DNA of 64,000 nucleotides from Streptomyces sp. 3214.6 (GCF_900129855.1 NZ_LT670819.1:7006001-7070000), one strand, 5' to 3'. Positions 36,336 to 44,990 are shown, numbered from the stretch's first letter. Notes: generated by a model not told the origin, from the sequence alone. Numbers and translations: made by a program.

Positions 36336-36349
36336 TGGAACGCGTTCTA
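36336..36349. promoter_or_regulatory. KstR operator upstream of the hsd4B operon
   Basis: TGGAACGCGTTCTA matches every fixed base of TnnAACnnGTTnnA and is nearly a perfect palindrome. It lies 102 bases before ATG 36452, with a motif II site 47 bases further upstream. Confidence 0.75.
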
Positions 36350-36451
36350 GAGCGGGCGGGTTCCGCGGCCCCGTCACGACCTCGGTGCGGCCGATCGGTG
36401 CGGACGGCCGTGCCGAGGTCTCCCAGCAGCCCGAGAAACATCAGGAGCTTC

Positions 36452-37312
36452 ATGCCCATCGACGCAGCCAAGGCGCTCGCCGCCGAACCCCGCTCCGGCG
36501 AGATCTCCTGGATCCCCAAGGACGTCCAGCTCTACCACCTCGGCATCGGCGCCGGCGTCCCCGCCACCGATCCCGACGAGCTGCGCTACACCCTGGAGTC
36601 CCGGCTGCACGTCCTGCCGAGCTTCGCCACCGTCGCGGGAGCCGGCTCGCCCGGCGTGATCAGCGGACTGTCCATGCCCGGCGTCGACGTCGACCTCGCC
36701 CGCGTCCTGCACGGCGGTCAGCGTCTGGAGATCCACCGCCCCCTGCCGGCGCAGGGCCGGGCGACCGCCACCGGGCGCATCGCCGCCGTCTACGACAAGG
36801 GCAAGGCCGCCGTCCTCGTGATGCGCACCGAAGTCGCCGACGCGGACGGCCCGTTGTGGACCAACGACGCCCAGATCTTCGTACGCGGGGAGGGCGGCTG
36901 GGGCGGCGACCGGGGTCCGTCCACCCGACTCGATCCGCCCGCGGGTGACCCCGACAAGGTTGTGGAGCGGGCCGTCCGCGAGGACCAGGCCCTGCTCTAC
37001 CGTCTCTCCGGCGACTACAACCCCCTGCATGCCGACCCCGAGTTCGCCGAGCGAGCCGGGTTCGAGCGGCCCATCCTGCACGGCCTGTGCACCTACGGGA
37101 TCACCCTCAAGGCGGTCGTCGACACCCTGCTCGACGGCGAGGTGCCCCGGGTGCGCTCGTACGCCACCCGCTTCGCCGGGGTCGTGTACCCGGGCGAGAC
37201 CCTGCGCATCCGGATGTGGCGGCAGGACGACACCACACTCCGGGTGGCCGTGAACGCCGTCGAGAGGGACGACGCGCCCGTCCTCGCCGACACGATCGTC
37301 GAACACTTTTGA
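36452..37312 (+). CDS. MaoC-type 2-enoyl-CoA hydratase, Hsd4B-like
   Basis: 286 residues; AGGAG precedes ATG 36452. A double-hotdog hydratase: N-terminal half with ISWIPKDVQLYHLGIGAG and a C-terminal half bearing the hydratase-2 motif GDYNPLHADPEFAERAGF and ILHGLCTYG. The arrangement and sequence recall mycobacterial Hsd4B/MaoC proteins that hydrate the steroid side-chain enoyl-CoA in beta-oxidation. First gene of a three-gene operon headed by a KstR-type operator. The stereochemistry and precise chain length are not visible from sequence. Confidence 0.86.
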   Translation: MPIDAAKALAAEPRSGEISWIPKDVQLYHLGIGAGVPATDPDELRYTLESRLHVLPSFATVAGAGSPGVISGLSMPGVDVDLARVLHGGQRLEIHRPLPAQGRATATGRIAAVYDKGKAAVLVMRTEVADADGPLWTNDAQIFVRGEGGWGGDRGPSTRLDPPAGDPDKVVERAVREDQALLYRLSGDYNPLHADPEFAERAGFERPILHGLCTYGITLKAVVDTLLDGEVPRVRSYATRFAGVVYPGETLRIRMWRQDDTTLRVAVNAVERDDAPVLADTIVEHF

Positions 37313-37341
37313 ACTCGCGATGACCTGAGGGGAGCCGCACC

Positions 37342-38418
37342 ATGCGCGCAGCCGTACTGCACGAGATCGGCCAGGACAAGCTGGAGGTCCTCGACGACGT
37401 CGAGGCGGTGGGCTTCGGCCCCGGACGGGTCAGGATCCGGGTGCGGGCCACGGGGCTGTGCCACTCGGACCTGTCCGCGATGAGCGGGGTGCTGCCGCAG
37501 CCCGCGCCGTTCGTGCCCGGCCACGAGGGCGCGGGCGAGGTCCTGGAGGTGGGGGAGGGCGTCACCAGGGTCAAGCCCGGCGACCGGGTCGTCGTCTGCT
37601 GGCTGCCGGCCTGCGGGGCGTGTCCCGCCTGCAAACGCGGCCAGACCGAGCTGTGCCTGGCCGGGTTCATGAACGCGGGCACCCCCAACTTCCGGCGTGC
37701 GGGCGGGGATCTGTTCGGCATGGCCGGCACCGGCACCTTCGCCGAGGAGGTCGTGGTCGACGCCGGCTGCGCGGTCCCGATCCCCGACGACGTCCCCTTC
37801 GACATCGCCGCGCTCATCGGCTGCGGGGTGACGACGGGCCTGGGCGCCGCCCTCAACACCGCGGACGTGGCCGCCGGTTCGTCGGTCGCCGTCATCGGCT
37901 GCGGAGGCGTCGGCATCTCCGCGATCCAGGGCGCGCGGCTCAGGGGCGCCGCCGAGATCGTCGCCGTGGACCCGGTCGCCTCGCGCCGTGAGGCCGCACT
38001 CGACTTCGGCGCCACGAAGGCCGTTTCGCCCGAGGAGCTGCCCGGAGCGAAGCAACTGGTCACCGGCGGCGAGGGGTTCGACTACGTCTTCGAGGTCGTC
38101 GGCCGCTCCGCCACCGCCCGTACCGCCTACGAGAACACCCGGCGCGGCGGCACCCTCGTCGTCGTCGGCGCGGGCGCCCTCGACGACTTCCTCCAGCTCA
38201 ACATGTTCGAGCTGTTCTTCGACGAGAAGCGGATCCTGCCCTCGATGTACGGCGGCGGGGACGTCCTGAGCTCCTACGAGCGGACGATCGCCCTGTGGCG
38301 GGCCGGCCGGATCGACCTGTCGGGTCTGATCACCCACCGCGTGCCGCTCGCCGAGATCAACGAGGCGCTGGACCAGATGCGTACGGGAGCGGCCCTGCGT
38401 ACCTGCATAGAGATCTGA
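37342..38418 (+). CDS. Zn-dependent alcohol dehydrogenase
   Basis: 358 residues. Catalytic zinc ligands in GLCHSD (Cys about 39) and GHEGAGEV, structural zinc cysteines in CGACPACKRGQTELC, and the Rossmann motif GCGGVGISAIQGA (about 193) are all present. It belongs to class-III-like NAD(P)-alcohol dehydrogenases. In the KstR-boxed operon it may oxidise a steroid or side-chain alcohol; the substrate is inferred. It starts 29 bases after the hydratase. Confidence 0.87.
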   Translation: MRAAVLHEIGQDKLEVLDDVEAVGFGPGRVRIRVRATGLCHSDLSAMSGVLPQPAPFVPGHEGAGEVLEVGEGVTRVKPGDRVVVCWLPACGACPACKRGQTELCLAGFMNAGTPNFRRAGGDLFGMAGTGTFAEEVVVDAGCAVPIPDDVPFDIAALIGCGVTTGLGAALNTADVAAGSSVAVIGCGGVGISAIQGARLRGAAEIVAVDPVASRREAALDFGATKAVSPEELPGAKQLVTGGEGFDYVFEVVGRSATARTAYENTRRGGTLVVVGAGALDDFLQLNMFELFFDEKRILPSMYGGGDVLSSYERTIALWRAGRIDLSGLITHRVPLAEINEALDQMRTGAALRTCIEI

Positions 38419-38426
38419 GGCGTTGC

Positions 38427-39374
38427 ATGTCGCTGCCACTTGAGGGACTCGCGGCGATCGTCACCGGCGCAGGGCGCGGGCTCGGCCGGGCCGAGGCGCT
38501 GGAGCTGGCCCGACTGGGCGCGGCCGTCGTCGTCAACGACTACGGGCAGCCCGGCCGGGACGGGTCGGGCGAGGCGTCGGCCGGCCCCGCCGAGGAGGTG
38601 GCTCAGGCCATCCGGTCGGCCGGCGGCACCGCGCTCGCACACACCGGGGACGTCGCCGACTTCCAACAGGCCCGTCAGCTCGTCGAGTTGGCGATCACCG
38701 AGTTCGGCAAGCTGGACGTCCTGGTCAACAACGCGGGCATCCTGCGCGACCGTATGGTCTTCTCGATGGCCGAGGGGGAGTGGGACGCGGTCGTCCGGGT
38801 CCATCTCAAGGGCCACTTCAACACGATCCGTTTCGCCGCCGCCCACTGGCGTGAACGGTCCAAGGCGTCGGGCGGGTCGGTGTACGGGCGGATCGTGAAC
38901 ACCTCGTCGGAGGCGTTCCTGGCGGGCTCGGCCGGACAGCCCAACTACGCTGCGGCGAAAGGCGGAATCGTCGGACTGACGACGTCCACGGCGCTCGCGC
39001 TCGCCAAGTACGGGGTGACGGCCAACGCCATCTGCCCGCGCGCCCGCACCCGGATGACCGAGGACGTCTTCGCCGGGTTCGAGCAGCCGGACGAGGGCGG
39101 CCTCGACCCGCTCGCCCCCGAGCATGTCGCCCCGCTGGTCGGCTACTTGGCCTCACCGGCCGCCGCCCGGATCAACGGACAGCTGCTCGTGGTGCACGGC
39201 GGCATGATCGCCGTCGTCGAACGGCCCAGGGTCCGGGCGAAGTTCGACAGCAAACAGGACACCTTCACCTACGACGAGCTCGACGCCGTCCTCACCCCGC
39301 ACTACGCGCAGCGGCCGCCTGCGGAGACGTTCGCGGCGGCGGAGGTGCTGGGGCTGCGACGCGGGGAGGGATAG
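38427..39374 (+). CDS. Short-chain dehydrogenase, 17-beta-HSD4 (Hsd4A)-like
   Basis: 315 residues, eight bases after the dehydrogenase. AIVTGAGRGLGRAEALELAR (NAD site), VNDYGQPGRDG, LVNNAGILRD, the Ser in VNTSSEAFLAGSAG and YAAAKGG (Tyr-x-x-x-Lys) form a complete SDR. The VNDYG / FNTIRFAAAHWRE type and the C-terminal extension match the dehydrogenase domain of multifunctional 17-beta-HSD4 enzymes, which oxidise 3-hydroxyacyl-CoA. Together with the upstream hydratase it would give two successive beta-oxidation steps. A strong terminator follows. Confidence 0.87.
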   Translation: MSLPLEGLAAIVTGAGRGLGRAEALELARLGAAVVVNDYGQPGRDGSGEASAGPAEEVAQAIRSAGGTALAHTGDVADFQQARQLVELAITEFGKLDVLVNNAGILRDRMVFSMAEGEWDAVVRVHLKGHFNTIRFAAAHWRERSKASGGSVYGRIVNTSSEAFLAGSAGQPNYAAAKGGIVGLTTSTALALAKYGVTANAICPRARTRMTEDVFAGFEQPDEGGLDPLAPEHVAPLVGYLASPAAARINGQLLVVHGGMIAVVERPRVRAKFDSKQDTFTYDELDAVLTPHYAQRPPAETFAAAEVLGLRRGEG

Positions 39375-39381
39375 GGCAAGC

Positions 39382-39425
39382 GAAGGGGCCCCGGTCGTCC
39401 GTCCATGGACGGCCGGGGCCCCTTC
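39382..39425 (+). terminator. Terminator of the hsd4B operon
   Basis: GAAGGGGCCCCGG starting at 39382 pairs with CCGGGGCCCCTTC ending at 39425, with an additional GTCC/GGAC inner stem. It sits 8 bases after the SDR stop and just before the convergent small-peptide gene, so it may serve both strands. Confidence 0.8.
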
Positions 39426-39442
39426 GGTGTTCCGCGTACTGC

Positions 39443-39616
39443 TCAGGCAGCCGTTTCCTGCTCAGTCAGCCGTTTCGTTTGCTCAGCCGGCTTGCGGTGC
39501 CGGCCGTGCGGGGCCGAGTCGCCGTCGTGGGACGAGACCGGGCCCCGGTGCCGGCCGTGACCGGCCGTCTCCTGGGAGTCGGTGGACAGCGGCTGCATCG
39601 TGCTTGCGTCGCTCAT
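39443..39616 (-). CDS. Small hydrophilic peptide with GRHR repeats
   Basis: A 57-residue frame from ATG 39616 to TGA 39443, preceded by GGGGTGAA. It is very hydrophilic and carries two related units, GHGRHRGPVSSHDGD and PHGRHRKPAEQ, with no signal peptide, cysteines or membrane segment. It resembles short hydrophilic Streptomyces proteins of unknown role. Bounded by the 39.4 kb terminator on its 3' side. The frame is intact, has GC-rich third positions and is otherwise unexplained. Confidence 0.5.
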   Translation of the reverse strand: MSDASTMQPLSTDSQETAGHGRHRGPVSSHDGDSAPHGRHRKPAEQTKRLTEQETAA

Positions 39617-39713
39617 CGGAAAAGTTCACCCCGTCAACATGATCTTTCTTTACAGCCGGGCGATTTTATCCAGCACACCGCGGGGCGAATCCAGGCGGCC
39701 ACGCCAACCGCAG

Positions 39714-40991
39714 CTACTTCGTTACAAGGCTGCCGAGAGGCGCCTGTTGGAGAGGGATCGGGCGGCGGGCAAGAGGCGGTCGGGAGGGATCCCACCCCTC
39801 GGCGCCCGAGGGCCCTTCGAGCAGTGAGGCATCGTCGCGGGGCGCGGACGAGGGCGGCGCCGTGACCGGCGCCTGAAGCGGCGCCACCCCGCAGGGCTCC
39901 GCCGCCGTGGCGTACGGCAGACGGAGCACACCGGCCGCCGTCCACAGCCCGCTGCCTGCCAACCAGCCCTCGGGGGCGGCGAGTTGATGGAGCCGTCGGT
40001 CCATCGGGCGCCAGACGCCGACCCAGGTGCCGAAGGGGCCGTCGATGCGCAGCCCCACCGCGCAGCCCTCCGGCAGGAGCACCTGGCCCGGCTGGATCGC
40101 GAACGGGGTGAGCCTGTGGCCGGGCAGGTGCAGGGACTCCGGGAAACGGACCGGCAGAATGCTGCCGAGGACGCCCCAGCCCAGCCGGGTCTCGCCCGGG
40201 GTGGGGGCGTCCGAGCCGATGAGCAGCAGCCCGCTGTCGGGGTCGGCGAGCAGCAGACGGTCGTCGCTGTCGGCGGAGATCTGCAGCAGCTCAGACACCT
40301 CGCCGCCGCGCTCCAGATCCACCACGATCGCCTTGGTCCGCCCGCCGACCTCACGGTCCAGCGCCAGCATCCGGCCCGTACGGTCCAGCCAGACGCCGCC
40401 CGAGCAGCGGCCGGGGATCTCGGCGAGGTGCTCGGGGCCGAAGGCGCCGCCCGCGACCAGCCACAGGGCCGTCGTGCTGCGGCCGACGGCCAGGGCATAC
40501 GCGCGTTCGCCGCAGGGGGCCGGCGGGAGCAGGCGCAGCCGGGTGCCCTCGTCCGGGCACTCGACGGCGCCCAGCGGCAGCTCGCCCGTGCCGGGGCCGG
40601 TCGGGTACAGCAGCGAGAAGGCGTGCCGGCCGTCGGTCGGCCGCCGGATCAGGACCCGGCCGTCGGCCATCGGCTGCACCTCCGTGCCCGGCTCCTCGGG
40701 CTGGTTGCCGGGCAGCGGCACGGCGTACGGCTCAGGGCCGTCCAGGGTCCAGCGCTCCGGGAACCAGCAGTCGCCGGCCCGGGCCAGGCGCGCGGCGTAG
40801 GCGCCGTCCGCCGTGATCACGCAGTCCGCGTGCGGCGGCATACCGGGCTCGGCGCCGCCGCTCCCGGGAGCCTCAGGAACCTCGGGGACCTCGGGGACCT
40901 CGGGGACATCGAGTGCCTCAGGCACCTCAGGCACCTCAGGGGCCTCCCCGTCCGTCGCTGTGGGCTCGATCGCACAGGCCGGCATCGTCAT
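39714..40991 (-). CDS. Conserved hypothetical protein, possible beta-propeller
   Basis: 425 residues; GGAGG lies upstream of ATG 40991 (the longer frame to 41462 lacks support). After a Glu/Val/Pro tandem segment (PEVPEVPEALDVPEVPEVP) the protein consists of repeated beta-type units (ADCVITADGAYAARLARAGD, GRVLIRRPTDGRHAFSLLYP, GGVWLDRTGRMLALDREVGG, DDRLLLADPDSGLLLIGSD), which suggests a WD/NHL-like propeller. No catalytic motif or signal peptide. Function unknown. Confidence 0.72.
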   Translation of the reverse strand: MTMPACAIEPTATDGEAPEVPEVPEALDVPEVPEVPEVPEAPGSGGAEPGMPPHADCVITADGAYAARLARAGDCWFPERWTLDGPEPYAVPLPGNQPEEPGTEVQPMADGRVLIRRPTDGRHAFSLLYPTGPGTGELPLGAVECPDEGTRLRLLPPAPCGERAYALAVGRSTTALWLVAGGAFGPEHLAEIPGRCSGGVWLDRTGRMLALDREVGGRTKAIVVDLERGGEVSELLQISADSDDRLLLADPDSGLLLIGSDAPTPGETRLGWGVLGSILPVRFPESLHLPGHRLTPFAIQPGQVLLPEGCAVGLRIDGPFGTWVGVWRPMDRRLHQLAAPEGWLAGSGLWTAAGVLRLPYATAAEPCGVAPLQAPVTAPPSSAPRDDASLLEGPSGAEGWDPSRPPLARRPIPLQQAPLGSLVTK

Positions 40992-41181
40992 CGTTCCGCC
41001 ACCTCCGGCACACGAAGCTAGTTTTCGCACGCACGGACGTGGGACCGACGGGCGGTCCACTTCCCTCATAAGAGTGGTGCAGAAGCGATTCGCCTGAGGG
41101 GTGTGGAAGCGGTGTGCATCGGCCGGGTCGGCATCGACGGCAGCGGTACAGGCTCGTAGAACGGCCAGGTAGCCTTGGCCC

Positions 41182-42042
41182 GTGCCCCGTCTGTCTGAAG
41201 TCATCGCCGCGCTGGAGAACCTGTGGCCCGCCGAGCGGGCCGAGTCCTGGGACGCGGTCGGCACGGTCGTGGGCGACCCCGAGCAGGAGGTCTCCCGGGT
41301 TCTGTTCGCCGTCGATCCCGTCCAGGAAATCGTCGAGGAGGCCATGCGGCTCGGCGCCGGTCTGCTCGTCACGCACCATCCGCTGTACCTGCGCGGGACG
41401 GCCACCGTCGCGGCCTCCACCTTCAAGGGCCGCGTGGTGCACACCCTCATCAAGAACGACATCGCCCTGCACGTCGCTCACACCAACGCCGACACCGCCG
41501 ACCCGGGGGTGAGCGACGCCCTCGCCGGCGCCCTCGACCTGCGGGTCGTACGGCCCCTCGTACCGGATCCGAGCGATCCCGAGGGGCGGCGCGGGCTCGG
41601 CCGGGTCTGCGAGCTGGACCACCCGATCACCGTCCGCGAGTTCGCCGCCCGGGCCGCCGAGCGGCTGCCGGCCACCGCGCAGGGCATCCGGGTGGCCGGC
41701 GACCCCGAGGCGGTCGTGCGGACCGTCGCCGTCAGCGGCGGGTCAGGCGACAGCCTCTTCGACCACGTCCGCGCGGCCGGCGTCGACGCCTTCCTCACCG
41801 CGGACCTGCGCCACCACCCGGCGTCCGAGGCCCGCGCGCACAGTCCTCTCGCCCTGCTCGACGCGGCGCACTGGGCCACCGAGTGGCCCTGGTGCGAGCT
41901 GGCGGCCGCCCAGCTCGACGAGATCTCCGACCGGCGGGAATGGGACCTCAGGGTCCATGTCTCCCGCACGGTCACCGACCCCTGGACCGCCCACGCGGCG
42001 TCCACCACCGCCACCACCGACCCACTGGGAGCCCCCAACTGA
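41182..42042 (+). CDS. Nif3-like dinuclear metal-centre hexameric protein
   Basis: 286 residues from GTG 41182. Metal-binding parts are visible: LLVTHHPLYLRG (HH pair about 64), HVAHTNADTADPG (about 98), and near the end LTADLRHHPASEAR and LLDAAHWATEWP. The family (YbgI/NIF3) forms toroidal hexamers with a di-metal site; the cellular role is still unclear. It is the first gene of a run with the zinc-ribbon protein and RNase H, an order I recognise as common in Streptomyces. Confidence 0.88.
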   Translation: MPRLSEVIAALENLWPAERAESWDAVGTVVGDPEQEVSRVLFAVDPVQEIVEEAMRLGAGLLVTHHPLYLRGTATVAASTFKGRVVHTLIKNDIALHVAHTNADTADPGVSDALAGALDLRVVRPLVPDPSDPEGRRGLGRVCELDHPITVREFAARAAERLPATAQGIRVAGDPEAVVRTVAVSGGSGDSLFDHVRAAGVDAFLTADLRHHPASEARAHSPLALLDAAHWATEWPWCELAAAQLDEISDRREWDLRVHVSRTVTDPWTAHAASTTATTDPLGAPN

Positions 42043-42782
42043 ACGCCGCGCCCGCCGACCAGATCCGACTCCTCGACGTCCAGGCCCTCGACGTCCGGCT
42101 GCAGCAGCTGGCGCACAAGCGGAGGTCTCTGCCCGAGCACGCCGAGATCGAGGCGCTGACCAAGGACCTCACCCAGCTGCGCGACCTCCTCGTCGCCGCG
42201 CAGACCGAGGAGAGCGACACCGCCCGCGAGCAGACCAAGGCCGAGCAGGACGTGGACCAGGTGCGCCAGCGCGCCGCCCGCGACCAGCAGCGCCTGGACT
42301 CCGGGGCCGTCACCTCCCCGAAGGACCTGGAGAACCTCCAGAAGGAGATCGTCTCCCTCGCCAAGCGCCAGGGCGACCTCGAGGACATCGTCCTGGAGGT
42401 CATGGAGCGCCGCGAGTCCGCGCAGGAGCGGGTCGCCGAGCTGACCGAGCGCGTCGGCTCCGTCCAGGGGAAGATCGACGACGCCACCGCGCGCCGGGAC
42501 GCCGCCTTCGAGGAGCTCGACGGCGAGGCCGCCACGGTGACCAAGGAGCGCGAGGTCATCGCCGGGTCCATCCCCGCCGACCTCCTCAAGCTCTACGACA
42601 AGCTGCGCGAGCAGCAGGGCGGCGTCGGTGCGGCCAAGCTCTCCCAGCGCACCTGCCAGGGCTGCCGGCAGGAGCTGTCGATCACCGACTTCAACGAGGT
42701 TCGCGCGGCCGCGCCCGACACGGTCGTCCGCTGCGAGAACTGCCGTCGCATCCTGGTGCGCACGTCCGAGTCCGGTCTGTGA
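42039..42782 (+). CDS. Coiled-coil protein with C-terminal C4 zinc ribbon (CT398-like)
   Basis: 247 residues. No ATG or GTG is available near the start of similarity; the only reasonable start is CTG 42039, which overlaps the Nif3 stop (CTGA) and has GGGAG eight bases upstream. A long coiled coil (about residues 12-185, heptads such as LQKEIVSLAKRQGDLEDIV) precedes the zinc ribbon with CQGC and CENC (about 206-232). Proteins of this type are linked to flagellar/secretion chaperones or RNase-H partners in other bacteria; the role here is unknown. Confidence 0.85.
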   Translation: MNAAPADQIRLLDVQALDVRLQQLAHKRRSLPEHAEIEALTKDLTQLRDLLVAAQTEESDTAREQTKAEQDVDQVRQRAARDQQRLDSGAVTSPKDLENLQKEIVSLAKRQGDLEDIVLEVMERRESAQERVAELTERVGSVQGKIDDATARRDAAFEELDGEAATVTKEREVIAGSIPADLLKLYDKLREQQGGVGAAKLSQRTCQGCRQELSITDFNEVRAAAPDTVVRCENCRRILVRTSESGL

Positions 42783-42814
42783 TCGGTCGTTTCGAACGGT
42801 AAGGGGCTTACGTC

Positions 42815-44257
42815 GTGCGGGAGTTCATCGTCGAGGCCGACGGCGGGTCGCGGGGTAACCCGGGGCCCGCGGGCTACGGCAGCGTGGTGATCGATGCGGC
42901 GACGGGGGAGACCCTCGTCGAGCGGGCCGAGTACATCGGCGTCGCCACCAACAACGTCGCCGAGTACCGGGGACTGGTGGCCGGCCTGCGGGCCGCCCGG
43001 GACCTCGACCCGACGGCCACGGTGCGCGTGCGCATGGACTCCAAGCTGGTCGTCGAGCAGATGTCGGGCCGCTGGAAGATCAAGCACCCCGACATGAAGC
43101 CGCTCGCCGCGGAGGCGGCCCGGGTCCTCCCGCCCGGCCAGGTGACCTACGAGTGGATCCCGCGCGAGCAGAACAAGCACGCCGACCGCCTGGCGAACGA
43201 GGCGATGGACGCGGGCAGGCGCGGCGAACAGTGGGACGCCGGCGCGTCCCGCGCCGCGCTCGACGCCCGCACCACCGCGCCCCCGGCCGCCCCCGCCCCC
43301 TCCGGCCCGCCCGGCGACGCCACCGCAGGCGCGGCAAAGGCCCGAGCGGCCCTGTCCCGCTCCCGCACCGAGGCACAGGAGTCCGCCGGCCCGGCCCGGG
43401 AAACCCTTACGGAAACCTCCCAGGAAACCGGCCCGAAGACCGACGCCGACCGTCGCGCCGCCCGTACTGTCGCCGCCCCGGCCGCATCCCCCGTTGCTCC
43501 CTCCGCCGCCTCTGCCCCGGCCCCCGCGGCCTCTGCCCCGGCCCCCGCCACCTCTGCCCCGGCCCCCGCGGCCTCTGCCCCCGCCGCCTCCGCCGCTCCC
43601 TCCGTCGGGTGGGGGGCGGCACCTGATCTTGGGGCGCCGGCGACCTTTGTGTTGCTGCGGCACGGGGAGACGCCGCTCACTCCGCAGAAGCGGTTCTCCG
43701 GGAGCGGCGGCACCAATCCCTCCCTCTCGGACGTCGGCCGGGAGCAGGCCGAGCGGGCCGCCGCCGCGCTCGCCCGGCGCGGGACCATCCAGCACATCCT
43801 CGCCTCCCCGCTCGCCCGCACCCGCGAGACCGCGGGAGCCGTCGCCGCCCGCCTCGGTCTGGAGGTCACCGTCGAGGACGGGCTGATCGAGACGGACTTC
43901 GGAGCCTGGGAGGGGCTGACCTTCGGCGAGGTCCGCGAGCGCTACCCCGACGACCTGAACGCCTGGCTGGCCGACCCGGAGGCCGAGCCGACCGGCGGCG
44001 GCGAGAGCTTCGCGGCGACCGCCACCCGGATCGCCGCCACCCGCGACAAACTGGTCGCGGCGTACGCGGGCCGCACGGTCCTGCTGGTCACCCACGTCAC
44101 GCCGATCAAGACGTTCGTACGGCTCGCCCTGGGCGCCCCGCCCGAGTCGCTGTTCCGCATGGAACTGTCGGCGGCCTCGCTGTCGGCGGTGGCCTACTAC
44201 GCGGACGGCAACGCCAGCGTCCGACTTCTCAACGACACGTCCCACCTTCGGCCCTGA
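42815..44257 (+). CDS. Bifunctional RNase H / acid phosphatase
   Basis: 480 residues from GTG 42815. An RNase HI-like domain (about 1-135; EADGGSRGNPGPAGYG, NNVAEYRGL, RMDSKLVVEQMSG, NKHADRLANEAMD, with the catalytic acids) is joined by a long Ala/Pro-rich linker (about 145-265, SAPAPAASAPAPATSAP) to a histidine-phosphatase domain (FVLLRHGETPLTPQKRFSG, ETDFGAWEGLTF, LLVTHVTPIK). The RNase H part removes RNA from RNA-DNA hybrids; in mycobacteria the phosphatase part acts as an alpha-ribazole phosphatase (CobC). Its 3' end overlaps the convergent KDPG aldolase gene by 29 bases. Confidence 0.92.
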   Translation: MREFIVEADGGSRGNPGPAGYGSVVIDAATGETLVERAEYIGVATNNVAEYRGLVAGLRAARDLDPTATVRVRMDSKLVVEQMSGRWKIKHPDMKPLAAEAARVLPPGQVTYEWIPREQNKHADRLANEAMDAGRRGEQWDAGASRAALDARTTAPPAAPAPSGPPGDATAGAAKARAALSRSRTEAQESAGPARETLTETSQETGPKTDADRRAARTVAAPAASPVAPSAASAPAPAASAPAPATSAPAPAASAPAASAAPSVGWGAAPDLGAPATFVLLRHGETPLTPQKRFSGSGGTNPSLSDVGREQAERAAAALARRGTIQHILASPLARTRETAGAVAARLGLEVTVEDGLIETDFGAWEGLTFGEVRERYPDDLNAWLADPEAEPTGGGESFAATATRIAATRDKLVAAYAGRTVLLVTHVTPIKTFVRLALGAPPESLFRMELSAASLSAVAYYADGNASVRLLNDTSHLRP

Positions 44258-44897
44258 GGTACGAGGCGGTCCGGGCGAGGCCCTCGATCCGGGCCCAGTC
44301 CCGGGCCGTGACCGCGTCCGCCGGTACCATCCAACTCCCGCCCACGCAGCCGACGTTGGGCAGTGCCAGGTACTCCGGCGCGTTGTCCGGGCCGATCCCG
44401 CCCGTCGGGCAGAAGCGGGCCTGGGGGAGCGGTCCGGCGAGCGACCGCAGATAGGCCGTACCGCCCGCCGCCTGCGCCGGGAAGAACTTCATCTCCCGCA
44501 CCCCCCGCTCGAGCAGCGCCACCACCTCCGAGGTGGTCGACACCCCGGGTAGGAAGGGCAGCCCGGACGCCCGCATCGCCGTCAGCAGGGCGTCCGTCCA
44601 GCCCGGGCTCACCAGGAACCGTGCCCCGGCCGCCCCGCACGCCGTCACCTGCTGCGGCGTGATCACCGTGCCGGCCCCGACGACCGCCTCCGGGACCGCC
44701 CCGGAGATCTCCCGGATCGCGTCGAGCGCGGCAGGAGTCCGCAGCGTCACCTCGATCGCGGTCAGCCCGCCCGCCACCAGTGCCCGCGCCAGCGGTACGG
44801 CGTCGGCGGCGTCCTCGACGACCACCACGGGCACGACAGGAGCCGGCGCCAGCTCCAGTACCGAGGCAGCCGACGACGAGGGCAGCGGTGAGGTCAT
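44229..44897 (-). CDS. eda: 2-dehydro-3-deoxyphosphogluconate (KDPG) aldolase
   Basis: 222 residues from ATG 44897. The class-I aldolase signatures are clear: AIEVTLRTPAALDAI (active-site Glu), VVGAGTVITPQQ, FLVSPGWTDAL, EMKFFPAQAAGG (Schiff-base Lys about 145) and FCPTGGIGPDNA. It cleaves KDPG (or the galactonate analogue) into pyruvate and glyceraldehyde-3-phosphate. It stands alone here without other Entner-Doudoroff genes. A perfect palindrome (44921-44952) lies 24 bases upstream and probably regulates it. Confidence 0.9.
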   Translation of the reverse strand: MTSPLPSSSAASVLELAPAPVVPVVVVEDAADAVPLARALVAGGLTAIEVTLRTPAALDAIREISGAVPEAVVGAGTVITPQQVTACGAAGARFLVSPGWTDALLTAMRASGLPFLPGVSTTSEVVALLERGVREMKFFPAQAAGGTAYLRSLAGPLPQARFCPTGGIGPDNAPEYLALPNVGCVGGSWMVPADAVTARDWARIEGLARTASYLRAEGGTCR

Positions 44898-44920
44898 GCG
44901 CCTCATCCTGCCCGCGGTGC

Positions 44921-44952
44921 GCAGCATGCGCAAAGGTCATTGCGCATGCTGC
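44921..44952. promoter_or_regulatory. Perfect 13-base inverted repeat upstream of eda
   Basis: GCAGCATGCGCAA (44921-44933) and TTGCGCATGCTGC (44940-44952) are exact reverse complements with a 6-base spacer. The length, symmetry and position over the eda promoter suggest an operator for a dimeric or tetrameric regulator (for example Lrp/AsnC or GntR type; inferred). Confidence 0.6.
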
Positions 44953-44990
44953 AACGTAGCTGGTGGGTTGGTTGTGTTCCGGTAGGAGTC

